Shown one piece after another: positions 57,015 through 64,000 of a stretch of DNA of 64,000 nucleotides (its first letter is position 1; the number at the start of each line of letters is the position of its first letter). The notes under the pieces were generated by a model. The model was not told the DNA's origin. It worked only from the letters and a program-made list of their open reading frames with translations, and did not search any database. The DNA comes from Pedobacter antarcticus (lineage in GTDB: Bacteria; Bacteroidota; Bacteroidia; Sphingobacteriales; Sphingobacteriaceae), in the NCBI RefSeq assembly GCF_900112985.1, contig NZ_FONS01000006.1, forward strand, positions 62,001 to 126,000, read 5' to 3'. Position numbers and translations under genes: made by a program.

Positions 57015-57779
57015 TTACCGGAGGCTGTTGTATATTTTTTTAGGGTTTACCAGGTTAAATGCCATCTTGGGGGAAAATCTGCTTATTAAATATAATAATT
57101 TTGTATCTCCGACACGAATGGTGAACTGATCTCTTTTAATCCCTGAGATAAGCGCTTTTACCAAATCATATGTAGTCATCTTCTTATCTTTTCTTTTGGC
57201 GGTCATCTCTGTTGATACTAGCGGTGGCAGCAACTCAAATATTTTCAGATCACTCCCGAGTATTTCCAGATCTTTTCTCAACAACTTTGTATAAAAGCCC
57301 AAAGCAACTTTAGTTGCAGAATAAGTTGGCTCTTCTAACCCGGGAACGAGACTAAGTAGCGAAGTAGTAATGATAATTGCACTGTCAGCTCTAGATTTCA
57401 ACATGTGCATAAACAAGTTATTCAATCTTATGACTCCGAAATAGTTTACGTTCATCTCGTACTCTGCATTCTTCAGGATCTGTTCATTTCCTGTGCCCAG
57501 ATTAAGCGCCGGACTTCCAACGCCTGCATTATGATACAAGATATCTATACCGCCCAATGTACTAATCTGCCTAAAGAGGGAAAGCGCATCGTCTTCCTTT
57601 TCAACATCACTCCTGATAACGGTTACCGCAGGTATGTCTTGTTTCACCGCATCTAGCTTGTTTTGATTTCTACCGGTAATGATCACTTTAGCGCCGATTT
57701 CCAAAAATTGCTTTGCTGCTTCCAGCCCTATTCCTGATGCTCCACCCGTTATCAGGATTGTTTTACCTTTTACATTCAT
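57015..57779 (-). CDS. Short-chain dehydrogenase, copy 2
   Basis: A 254-residue classical SDR. TGGASGIGLEAAKQFLE is the NAD(P) motif and YHNAGVGS the NAG. The catalytic Ser lies in TTSLLSLVPGLEEP and YSATKVALGFYT holds Tyr and Lys. It belongs to the DltE-like group with a long C-terminal part (PPLVSTEMTAKRKDKKMTTY). It lies 11 bases before the MDR gene and 25 after the other SDR gene, so it is co-transcribed. Confidence 0.9.
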   Translation of the reverse strand: MNVKGKTILITGGASGIGLEAAKQFLEIGAKVIITGRNQNKLDAVKQDIPAVTVIRSDVEKEDDALSLFRQISTLGGIDILYHNAGVGSPALNLGTGNEQILKNAEYEMNVNYFGVIRLNNLFMHMLKSRADSAIIITTSLLSLVPGLEEPTYSATKVALGFYTKLLRKDLEILGSDLKIFELLPPLVSTEMTAKRKDKKMTTYDLVKALISGIKRDQFTIRVGDTKLLYLISRFSPKMAFNLVNPKKIYNSLR

Positions 57780-57804
57780 TGTTCTTTGAAATTATACAGA
57801 TTTA

Positions 57805-58533
57805 TCAATTATTAACCTGCTCGGTGATGGCATCAACCAAAGCGTGTATTTTTTTTGCATCCCCGACAGGAATTTCAAACTGGTTTTTCTCCAAAGCAGC
57901 AAACAGTTCATCGGCTACCTCTGATGGCGCAATACCGTTTACCCCGCCAATCTCTGCTGAAAACTCGGTATTTACCAAAGGCGGATATATTTCATAAACA
58001 TTCAACTTTTCGTTAGTGGCAAATGTATCTCTCAGACCTTGCGTGTAACTGTGGAGTGCAGCCTTGCTAGCGGAATAAGTAGGCAAATATTTGTTGGACC
58101 TAAATACAGCTATTGAAGAAACGTTTACGATTGCCGCCTCTTCCTGTTTCAAAAGTAATGGTAAAGTCAGTGTGGTAAAATCAATCACACTGATATAATT
58201 AGTATTTATTTCCTGATAAGCTTTTTCTGCAGCATTATTTTTAATATCGCTTAAATCATTCATAAATGCCGCTCCAGCATTATTAATGATAATATTCACA
58301 TTTGGATAATTCGCTTTGAGCTCTCCTGCAATGCGAGTTCTATCAGCAGCTATCGATAAATCTCCCTGAATGGCAACTGCATTATCAAGCTCTTTCAATG
58401 CGCTTTGAAGACGTTCTTCACTGCGGCCGTTGATGATAATCTTGTTTCCTGCCTCACTTAATTTTTTGGCGATCGCTAGACCTATTCCGGCACTTCCACC
58501 ACTTATGAATATTGTATTTCCTGTCGTTTTCAT
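57805..58533 (-). CDS. Short-chain dehydrogenase, copy 1 (DltE-like)
   Basis: A 242-residue classical SDR: SGGSAGIGLAIAKKLSEAG (cofactor loop), NNAGAAF, VSSIAVF (Ser), YSASKAALHSY (Tyr and Lys) and EIYPPLVNTEFSAEIGG. It is 23 bases from the Old Yellow Enzyme gene and lies in the same cluster; its paralogue follows it. The pair may reduce carbonyls formed by the ene-reductase. Confidence 0.9.
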   Translation of the reverse strand: MKTTGNTIFISGGSAGIGLAIAKKLSEAGNKIIINGRSEERLQSALKELDNAVAIQGDLSIAADRTRIAGELKANYPNVNIIINNAGAAFMNDLSDIKNNAAEKAYQEINTNYISVIDFTTLTLPLLLKQEEAAIVNVSSIAVFRSNKYLPTYSASKAALHSYTQGLRDTFATNEKLNVYEIYPPLVNTEFSAEIGGVNGIAPSEVADELFAALEKNQFEIPVGDAKKIHALVDAITEQVNN

Positions 58534-58556
58534 TATTCTATATTTAATTTTAAAAC

Positions 58557-59657
58557 CTATTTGCTGGTATCCAGTGTAGGATAATCTGTATATCCTTTTT
58601 CACCAGGCGTGTAAAAAGTAGTTTGATCTGGTTGATTAAGAATTGCCTGCGTTCTGAAACGCGCTACTAGATCGGGATTAGCAATAAATGGAACACCAAA
58701 GGACACCAGATTAGCATCTCCATCATTTAATACTTGATTAGCGGTTTCCCGGGTAAAAGCCCTGTTAATAATAATGGTGCCTTTGTAAATCTTCCGGAAA
58801 TGTTTGGCTACTTCCTGGATCGCATCAGGAATTGCAGAAACATCGGTAAACGGCTCAATCAGATGGATGTAAGCAAGGCCATAATCATTCAGCTTGTTTA
58901 CAACATAATTATATAAAGACTTGGTTTCATCATCTACAAGAATGCCCATTATCCCATTTAAAGAGGGATTTAAACGAACAGCAACTTTTTTAATATCAAC
59001 TACCTGCTCCAATTCATCTAAAATGTCGAATAAAATTCTTGCACGGTTTTCTACAGAGCCACCATATTCGTCTGTCCGGTGATTGCTGTTTTTGCTAAAG
59101 AACTGTTGCAGCAGATAGCCATTTGCCCCATGTAGTTCCACACCATCAAAACCAGCTTCGAATGCATTGATGGCGGCTTGCTTGAAATCATTAACTGTTC
59201 TTTTAATATCTTCGGTATTCATTGGTTCTGGTGCTTGAGACGGCTGAAATCCCTTTGCTGTAAATATTTGCTGCTCAGGATTTACAGCCGAGGGGGCCAA
59301 TGGCTTTCTACCAGCATGCAGATCCGGATGAGAATATGCTCCGGTATGCCAAAGCTGCGCAAATATTTTTCCGCCTTCGCCATGTACTGCATCAGTAGTT
59401 AATTTCCAGCCCTGTATCTGTTCTTTGCTATAAATACCAGGTACGTTCACTACGCCAACCGCATCTTCACTGATAAATGTTCCTTCGGTAATGATCAGTC
59501 CAGCAGTGGCACGTTGTTTATAATATAGCGCAGTAAGGGTCGTAGCGACATTCCCAGGGTTTGCAGAGCGGCTTCTGGTCATTGGTGCCATCACTATTCG
59601 GTTGTTTAAGGCCAGTCCATTTAGGCTATAAGGTTCAAAAATTAATCCTGTTTCCAT
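58557..59657 (-). CDS. Old Yellow Enzyme-type alkene reductase (NemA-like)
   Basis: A 366-residue FMN TIM barrel. It begins FEPYSLNGLALNNRIVMAPM with TRSRSANPG, then QLWHTGAYSHPD, the HGANGYLLQQFFSKNSNHRT signature with the substrate-binding His and Asn, then DEYGGSVENRARILFDILDE, and a C-terminal LVSFGVPFIANPDLVARF. It reduces activated C=C bonds, nitro compounds or quinones with NAD(P)H. It is the first gene of the cluster, with a -7 box TATATTTG on the minus strand (plus 59704-59711) and repeat sites beside it. The set looks like a response to electrophiles or quinones. Confidence 0.94.
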   Translation of the reverse strand: METGLIFEPYSLNGLALNNRIVMAPMTRSRSANPGNVATTLTALYYKQRATAGLIITEGTFISEDAVGVVNVPGIYSKEQIQGWKLTTDAVHGEGGKIFAQLWHTGAYSHPDLHAGRKPLAPSAVNPEQQIFTAKGFQPSQAPEPMNTEDIKRTVNDFKQAAINAFEAGFDGVELHGANGYLLQQFFSKNSNHRTDEYGGSVENRARILFDILDELEQVVDIKKVAVRLNPSLNGIMGILVDDETKSLYNYVVNKLNDYGLAYIHLIEPFTDVSAIPDAIQEVAKHFRKIYKGTIIINRAFTRETANQVLNDGDANLVSFGVPFIANPDLVARFRTQAILNQPDQTTFYTPGEKGYTDYPTLDTSK

Positions 59658-59693
59658 TGTATCTATAATTTAATTACGTAAATTCGCTTGCGT

Positions 59694-59735
59694 TTTGCAA
59701 GTGCAAATATAGAAACAACTTTTAATTTGCAAGTG
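59694..59735. promoter_or_regulatory. Operator repeats and promoter between redox cluster and HxlR regulator
   Basis: TTTGCAAGTG occurs at 59694-59703 and 59726-59735, 32 bases apart (about three turns). CGCTTGCG lies just before the first. On the minus strand TTG (plus 59730-59732), 18 bases, then TATATTTG (plus 59704-59711) form the cluster promoter. The repeats overlap both boxes, as expected for repression. Confidence 0.65.
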
Positions 59736-59751
59736 ATTTTATAAATATTTT

Positions 59752-60156
59752 ATGATGGAAATAAAAAAGAGGTCTGATTGCCCTATTAGCAGCTCCTTGG
59801 ATATATGGGGAGACAAATGGTCATTACTTATTGTCAGGGATCTTATGTTCAAGAAACAATGCACGTATGGAGACTTCCTGAAATCGGATGAAAAAATAGC
59901 AACTAATATCCTCGCTTCCCGGTTACAAATGCTGGAAACAAATGGGGTAATTATCAAACTAGACCATCCGGAAAGCAAAGCCAAAGTTTTATATAAACTA
60001 ACCCAAAAAGGGGTTGATTTGCTTCCCTTAATGATCGAAATAAACTTATGGGCTGATAAATATTTCACATTGCCAATAGAAATAAAATCAATGTTGAAAG
60101 AAGTAAAAAAAGATAAAGATGCTTTTATAAAGCACAAAAAGATTGAGCTGTTATAA
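59752..60156 (+). CDS. HxlR family transcriptional regulator
   Basis: A 134-residue protein in one HxlR winged HTH: CPISSSLDIWGDKWSLLIVR, DLMFKKQCTYGDFLKSDEKI, ATNILASRLQMLETNGVIIK and the wing VLYKLTQKGVDLL. The single Cys near the N-terminus (SDCPISS) is typical of YodB/HypR-type members that sense quinones or aldehydes, matching the redox cluster it faces. Start may be ATG 59752 or 59755. It is the likely repressor of the cluster (inference). Confidence 0.92.
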   Translation: MMEIKKRSDCPISSSLDIWGDKWSLLIVRDLMFKKQCTYGDFLKSDEKIATNILASRLQMLETNGVIIKLDHPESKAKVLYKLTQKGVDLLPLMIEINLWADKYFTLPIEIKSMLKEVKKDKDAFIKHKKIELL

Positions 60157-60362
60157 GATTCGAGTTCTTTAAATGGATCACCTTCACCAGATTATAATTG
60201 GTTTTTGCGACCATCAGTCTATATTATTATGGCCTGATGACGAAACATAATAAATGTCATTTTGTAGTACATTCACGACCTGATTCTTATAGAGGCTCTT
60301 TAATATAGATATAAAGAATAAAACTAGAGAATTCCTTTAACTGATTAGTTATTATACCATAA
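60157..60362. other. Gene-free stretch
   Basis: Nothing recognisable in these 206 A/T-rich bases. Confidence 0.4.
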
Positions 60363-60839
60363 ATGTATATGAAAGAATTATTAAAAGACAAAAAATTGAC
60401 GCTAAACTATGTCCCTGATCATGGGGCATGGACCTATAATATCATTATCCCAGATTCTAAGGATATTAAAGGCAAATGGGGATATATTAAGGTCTCCGGC
60501 ACAATCGACGGTTACGAATTTAAGAATATGAATTTAGCACCACGCAAGGGGTTGGATATGTATATGTCAGTCAATGCTGGTATCAGGAAAGCAATCAATA
60601 AAAAAGGTGGTGATTCAGTTATTGTTAACATGTACAAGGATTCTGATAATAAGCTTACGGATGAAGATGATATCTTGGCGTGTTTTAGGGATGCTGATAT
60701 CCTTACAGAATTCAGAGCCCTAAATGAAGAGGAAGGAACTATCATCATCAAAGATATCCTCTCACAAGCTGACGAGAACAGTCAGGAAAAAAAGATACTC
60801 TTAGAGATAAAAAAACTTAGCAGCAAAACCGGGCGGTAG
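60363..60839 (+). CDS. DUF1905 domain protein
   Basis: A 158-residue protein of the AF2212/PG0164-like type. The first half (GAWTYNIIIPDSKDIKGKWG, then YIKVSGTIDGYEFKNMNLAP) is the DUF1905 beta domain. The second half (MYMSVNAGIRKAINKKGGDS) ends with VIVNMYKDSDNK, then an acidic tail. The C-terminal helices that follow in longer members are partial. Function unknown. It lies 20 bases before the DUF2461 gene, likely the same transcript. Confidence 0.8.
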   Translation: MYMKELLKDKKLTLNYVPDHGAWTYNIIIPDSKDIKGKWGYIKVSGTIDGYEFKNMNLAPRKGLDMYMSVNAGIRKAINKKGGDSVIVNMYKDSDNKLTDEDDILACFRDADILTEFRALNEEEGTIIIKDILSQADENSQEKKILLEIKKLSSKTGR

Positions 60840-60858
60840 ACATTAATTTGAGATAAAT

Positions 60859-61521
60859 ATGCTAAAAAAAATGACCTTCGACTTTCTTAAAGGACTGAAG
60901 AAAAATAATAGCAAAGAATGGTTTGATAAAAACCGCGATGATTATAGAGAAGTCTATGAAAATTTCGAGGGGTTCACACAAGATCTTATTGATTCTATCA
61001 GCAAGTTTGACCCCTCAATCGCATCTTCTCATTTGCTAGCCAAAGACTGTATCCCACGTTTAAATAGAGACCTCAGGTTTTCTAAAGATAAATCCCCTTA
61101 TAAAACCTATCTATATGCTTTCATCAGCAGTGGAGGTCGAAAAAGTGGAAATGCAGTATATTACGTTATGTTGGATCCAGATAAATGCTGCTTTGGTGCA
61201 GGCAGTTTCCAGCCAGATCCAGATAAACTTAAAAAATTGCGTCAGGAAATAGATTACAATTTTGAGGAATGGATAAAAATAGCAGAGAATTCTACACTTA
61301 AGACAGCTTTCCCTGACGGCATCATTGCGCAAGAAAGTTTACAAAAAGTCCCAAACGGTTTTGATGCTTCTAGCCCGGCAGCTGCGTTTCTTAAGATGAA
61401 GAGCTTCTTTGTAAGACAATATTATGCCGATTCCTTCTTCCTTAAGGAAGACAATTTTGATGGTATAATCAAGCGGCTTAAAACCTGCGTTGAGCTCAAC
61501 AAATTTGTGAACAGGGTCTAG
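60859..61521 (+). CDS. DUF2461 protein
   Basis: A 220-residue cytoplasmic protein of the DUF2461/TIGR02453 family: FDFLKGLKKNNSKEWFDKNR, CIPRLNRDLRFSKDKSPYKT, CCFGAGSFQPDPDKLKKLRQ and the closing LKEDNFDGIIKRLKTCVELN. The conserved RxNRDxRFSKDKSPYK segment is intact. No activity is known to me. It follows the DUF1905 gene. Confidence 0.88.
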   Translation: MLKKMTFDFLKGLKKNNSKEWFDKNRDDYREVYENFEGFTQDLIDSISKFDPSIASSHLLAKDCIPRLNRDLRFSKDKSPYKTYLYAFISSGGRKSGNAVYYVMLDPDKCCFGAGSFQPDPDKLKKLRQEIDYNFEEWIKIAENSTLKTAFPDGIIAQESLQKVPNGFDASSPAAAFLKMKSFFVRQYYADSFFLKEDNFDGIIKRLKTCVELNKFVNRV

Positions 61522-61551
61522 TGAGTGGTATTGGCATAGCAAGCCCATTTG

Positions 61552-61588
61552 AAATTAAAAAACCGGAATTGATTTCTCAATTCCGGTT
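61552..61588 (-). terminator. Terminator of tRNA-Leu(GAG)
   Basis: Perfect 12-bp arms AACCGGAATTGA / TCAATTCCGGTT, loop TTTC. On the minus strand a T tract follows (plus-strand A-run 61556-61562). Confidence 0.8.
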
Positions 61589-61589
61589 G

Positions 61590-61673
61590 TACCCGAGAGC
61601 AGATTCGAACTGCCACGCCGTTGCCAGCACCAGCCCCTCAAGCTGGCGCGTCTACCAATTTCGCCACCCGGGT
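61590..61673 (-). tRNA. tRNA-Leu (anticodon GAG)
   Basis: On the minus strand from 61673: acceptor ACCCGGG pairs with CTCGGGT, discriminator A (61590). D-arm GGCGAAATTGGTAGACGC. Anticodon stem CCAGC/GCTGG with loop TTGAGGG, anticodon GAG. Long variable arm and T-arm GTTCGAATC. 84 nt, no CCA encoded. Confidence 0.95.
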
Positions 61674-61732
61674 TTGTACTGTGCTGCAAAGATATATTTA
61701 TTACCAATAGTTTAAAGAGATATTTTAAAAAA

Positions 61733-62500
61733 CTAGACAATAATCTGCAGCCCGTCGTAAGCAAGCTGAACACCAGCGGGTAATTCAGATGAAATATCTG
61801 CATGTTTACCCAAATTATGACTTACGTGGGTTAGATAAGTAGTCTCCGCTCCTATTTCGGCAGCAAAATCCAGGGCTTCATCTAACGTAAAATGAGAAAT
61901 ATGAGGCTCCTTTTGGAGGGCGTTGATTACCAATACTTTTGTTCCTTTTACCTTTTCCCTGGTCTCGGCTGAGATAGTTTTGGCATCCGTGATATAACTA
62001 AAATCTCCAATACGGTATCCCAGAATCGGCAGTTTATAATGCATCACAGGCAGTGGAATTATTTCCGTTTGTCCGATCAAAAAAGATTCGTCAATTACAG
62101 TATGCATATCTATCTGCGGCAGTCCCGGATAGAAATGTTCAGTAAAAATATAAGAGAATTCTCTTTTTAGGGCATCCTGAACACGTGGAGTTGCATAGAT
62201 ATCTATGTTCTTTTGCAGTAGATAATTAAATGGGCGGATATCATCCAGGCCGGCAATATGATCTTTATGTTCATGCGTATAAATGATAGCATCCAGATCT
62301 TTCACACCCGCACGAAGCATCTGATACCTGAAATCCGGGCCACTATCAATTACGATGGTCCTGTCTGCCGTTTCTACCAGAACAGAAACACGCAGGCGTT
62401 TATCTCTGTCATCCTCAGAGCGGCATACTTCACAATTGCAGCAAATCACAGGAATACCTTGTGAAGTGCCCGTACCCAGAAATGTTATCTTCAATGGCAA
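61733..62500 (-). CDS. MBL-fold metallohydrolase (PhnP-like)
   Basis: A 255-residue protein. It opens KITFLGTGTSQGIPVICCNC with a Cys pair (NCEVCRS) of the PhnP/lipoate-type zinc knuckle, then IVIDSGPDFRYQM, YTHEHKDHIAGLDDIRPF with the HxHxDH metal motif, and HYKLPILGYRIGDFSYITDA and YLTHVSHNLGKH near the end. Such enzymes are cyclic-phosphate or phosphodiester hydrolases. It lies 13 bases after lolA, so it is part of the ftsK-lolA block. Confidence 0.9.
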   Translation of the reverse strand: MPLKITFLGTGTSQGIPVICCNCEVCRSEDDRDKRLRVSVLVETADRTIVIDSGPDFRYQMLRAGVKDLDAIIYTHEHKDHIAGLDDIRPFNYLLQKNIDIYATPRVQDALKREFSYIFTEHFYPGLPQIDMHTVIDESFLIGQTEIIPLPVMHYKLPILGYRIGDFSYITDAKTISAETREKVKGTKVLVINALQKEPHISHFTLDEALDFAAEIGAETTYLTHVSHNLGKHADISSELPAGVQLAYDGLQIIV

Positions 62501-62513
62501 AATTTAAATTATA

Positions 62514-63164
62514 TTATCTCAAATCCACTACTTCTACACCAGGATATTTTTTAGCATCAAAACTATAGGTGCTCTCCGGAACTTTTACGTTCGGTGCGAA
62601 AGATTTGACTGTATATGTGTATTTATTCCCATTTTTATCAAAGATCAGCACACTGGCAATCTGCTTTGCCACTTTATCAATCCCCAGTGTAATCTTAGCA
62701 TAAGATTTCTTAGAATCGGCAGGTGTCAAATCAACAAACTGCTGTACTTTGCCGCCCACTTTACGTTCGCCGGTATAAGCATATTTAAATCCCTTTTCAT
62801 ACAAGGTAAAGATTTTGGCGGGGTTAATATCTCCGTCTTCATTGTTTACATTTGCAACCTGTACCTCCTTATCTTTCTTCAGGTAGGTCCAAAGCGTTTT
62901 ACCATCACTAATCATATCCTGATCGGTCATGACTACCCGGTACCTGTTAGCCTTCGCCTGAACGGTGAGAGTCCCCTGCTGGGTTTCTTTAGCCTTGTTT
63001 TGCGGGCTTTCCAGTGTGAAGATAAAATCTGCCTTTACAGCATCGTAAGACTTATATTTTTTGCTGACTCCAGCAAGTATTGTTGTAGCCTGTGCCTGTT
63101 GCTGGGCAAAGCCGGTATATCCAGTTCCTGTAAGTAGAAGGAACGCCAAAAAAAGTTGTTTCAT
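62514..63164 (-). CDS. lolA: Outer membrane lipoprotein carrier LolA
   Basis: A 216-residue periplasmic protein (signal MKQLFLAFLLLTGTGYTGFA). It follows the LolA pattern: ILAGVSKKYKSYDAVKADFI, FTLESPQNKAKETQQGTLTV, then MISDGKTLWTYLKKDKEVQV and a C-terminal beta sheet. It carries lipoproteins from the inner to the outer membrane. It is 15 bases after ftsK; the pairing ftsK-lolA is usual in Bacteroidota. Confidence 0.9.
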   Translation of the reverse strand: MKQLFLAFLLLTGTGYTGFAQQQAQATTILAGVSKKYKSYDAVKADFIFTLESPQNKAKETQQGTLTVQAKANRYRVVMTDQDMISDGKTLWTYLKKDKEVQVANVNNEDGDINPAKIFTLYEKGFKYAYTGERKVGGKVQQFVDLTPADSKKSYAKITLGIDKVAKQIASVLIFDKNGNKYTYTVKSFAPNVKVPESTYSFDAKKYPGVEVVDLR

Positions 63165-63179
63165 CGGTGTGTGTGTTAT

Positions 63180-64000
63180 TTATGGTTTCTTCAGATTGTC
63201 CAAGAACTGTTCCAAAGCATATTCATCAGGCAATAAAACCTCTCTGGCTTTACTCCCCTCAAAAGGCCCGACCACACCCGTAGCTTCCAGCTGATCAATA
63301 ATTCTACCTGCCCGGTTATATCCAAGTTTAAGCTTACGCTGAATTAGTGAAGTTGAACCCTGCTGGTGCATAACAATCAGTCTTGCTGCTTCTTCGAACA
63401 TAGAATCCCGGTCATCCAGATTAAAATCTGCCTTGGCCGATTCCGCAGCCTCATCCAGATATTCAGGCAACTGATATGCCTCAGGATAACCACGCTGATT
63501 ACCAATGAATTCAGAAATACGATCAACTTCAGGTGTATCTACAAAAGCACACTGTAAACGAATCAGGTCATTTCCTGTAGATAAAAGCATATCTCCCCGC
63601 CCGATCAGCTGATCGGCACCACCACTATCCAGAATAGTTCTCGAGTCAATTTTTGATAATACCCTGAACGCAAGCCTTGCCGGGAAGTTCGCTTTAATCG
63701 TACCCGTAATAATATTTACCGATGGACGCTGCGTAGCCAGTACCAGGTGAATACCTACCGCACGCGCCAGCTGTGCAAGACGCGCAATCGGGGTTTCAAC
63801 CTCTTTACCAGCGGTCATCATCAAATCTGCAAACTCATCCACAATCAGTACAATATATGGAAGAAAACGATGCGAATTCTCAGGATTAAGCTTCCTTTTG
63901 ATAAACTTATCATTGTATTCTTTCAAATTTCTGACCTGTGCGTCCTTTAACAAATCATAACGCTGATCCATTTCGATACATAGTGAATTCAGTGTATGAA
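63180..64000 (-). CDS. ftsK: DNA translocase FtsK, C-terminal part (5' end outside window)
   Basis: The frame is open to the right edge, so about 273 residues of the C-terminus are seen; the preceding codons HTLNSLCIE continue the family sequence and the true start lies outside. The motor part shows Walker B (YIVLIVDEFADLMM), then ARLAQLARAVGIHLVLATQR, PSVNIITGTIKANFPARLAF, RTILDSGGADQLIGRGDMLL. The gamma winged helix (STSLIQRKLKLGYNRAGRII) reads KOPS-type sites. FtsK pumps chromosome DNA through the division septum and activates dimer resolution. Confidence 0.96.
   Translation of the reverse strand, partial: HTLNSLCIEMDQRYDLLKDAQVRNLKEYNDKFIKRKLNPENSHRFLPYIVLIVDEFADLMMTAGKEVETPIARLAQLARAVGIHLVLATQRPSVNIITGTIKANFPARLAFRVLSKIDSRTILDSGGADQLIGRGDMLLSTGNDLIRLQCAFVDTPEVDRISEFIGNQRGYPEAYQLPEYLDEAAESAKADFNLDDRDSMFEEAARLIVMHQQGSTSLIQRKLKLGYNRAGRIIDQLEATGVVGPFEGSKAREVLLPDEYALEQFLDNLKKP

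Noticed and set aside
59739..60137. 132-codon reading frame opposite the HxlR gene
   Set aside because: The HxlR protein on the plus strand has all family landmarks; the antisense frame is an artefact of codon use.

Overview
The window reads as chromosome of a Bacteroidota bacterium, most likely family Sphingobacteriaceae (Pedobacter-like). The reasons are a SusC/SusD pair, GH97 and LolA/FtsK gene types, many signal-peptide proteins, Bacteroidota promoters (-33 TTG/TTTG, about 19 nt, -7 TAnnTTTG) and few purine-rich ribosome binding sites. The genus is inferred from gene content only.

Left part (1-5200). A phosphocholine-type phospholipase C runs off the left edge. A small monooxygenase-fold protein and tRNA-Gly(GCC) follow. 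Beyond the tRNA lies a decayed accessory islet: a hairpin-forming pair of inverted arrays of 11-nt modules, an HTH-Fic protein behind a long perfect palindrome, and a broken piece of a type I restriction specificity subunit (HsdS).

Region 5204-19220 is one minus-strand seven-gene block. In transcription order it holds a SusC-like TonB receptor, a SusD-like lipoprotein, two tandem S10 serine carboxypeptidases, a large TPR protein with an HExxH metallopeptidase motif, an APC-family amino acid permease and a secreted amidohydrolase. Read together it looks like a peptide (not glycan) utilisation locus: capture and import of peptides, periplasmic trimming, uptake of the products. Two gaps inside the block carry strong hairpins.

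Region 19743-34250 is mixed housekeeping: a nucleoside-diphosphate-sugar-epimerase-like protein, nicotinate phosphoribosyltransferase (pncB), a YCF48-like beta-propeller protein, a DUF2147 protein, a PepSY membrane protein, a luciferase-like oxidoreductase, a HAD phosphatase, GH97, an S66 carboxypeptidase, MiaE and a glycosyltransferase. At 26058-27822, beside tRNA-Leu(CAG), sits a second graveyard: an orphan HExxH toxin-like C-terminus with an overlapping downstream exported protein, a frameshifted remnant and an XRE gene without a start codon.

Region 34255-47396 holds transport and metals: a tripartite RND efflux operon with a divergent cysteine-rich HTH regulator, an XRE protein, a DHA2-type MFS exporter with a divergent Lrp/AsnC regulator, and a TonB siderophore-type receptor translationally coupled to a PepSY protein.

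Region 47465-64000 holds a DUF4932 protein, an SRPBCC protein, a FtsX/MacB-type permease, a small cysteine protein with a nonsense codon in its signal peptide, and an unusual signalling pair (PAS protein with a dimerisation/His domain but no ATPase domain, plus a receiver whose phospho-Asp is His). It continues with an alpha/beta hydrolase, a redox cluster (quinone-oxidoreductase-like, two SDRs, Old Yellow Enzyme) facing its likely HxlR regulator, DUF1905 and DUF2461 proteins, tRNA-Leu(GAG), and the conserved ftsK-lolA-MBL hydrolase block at the right edge.
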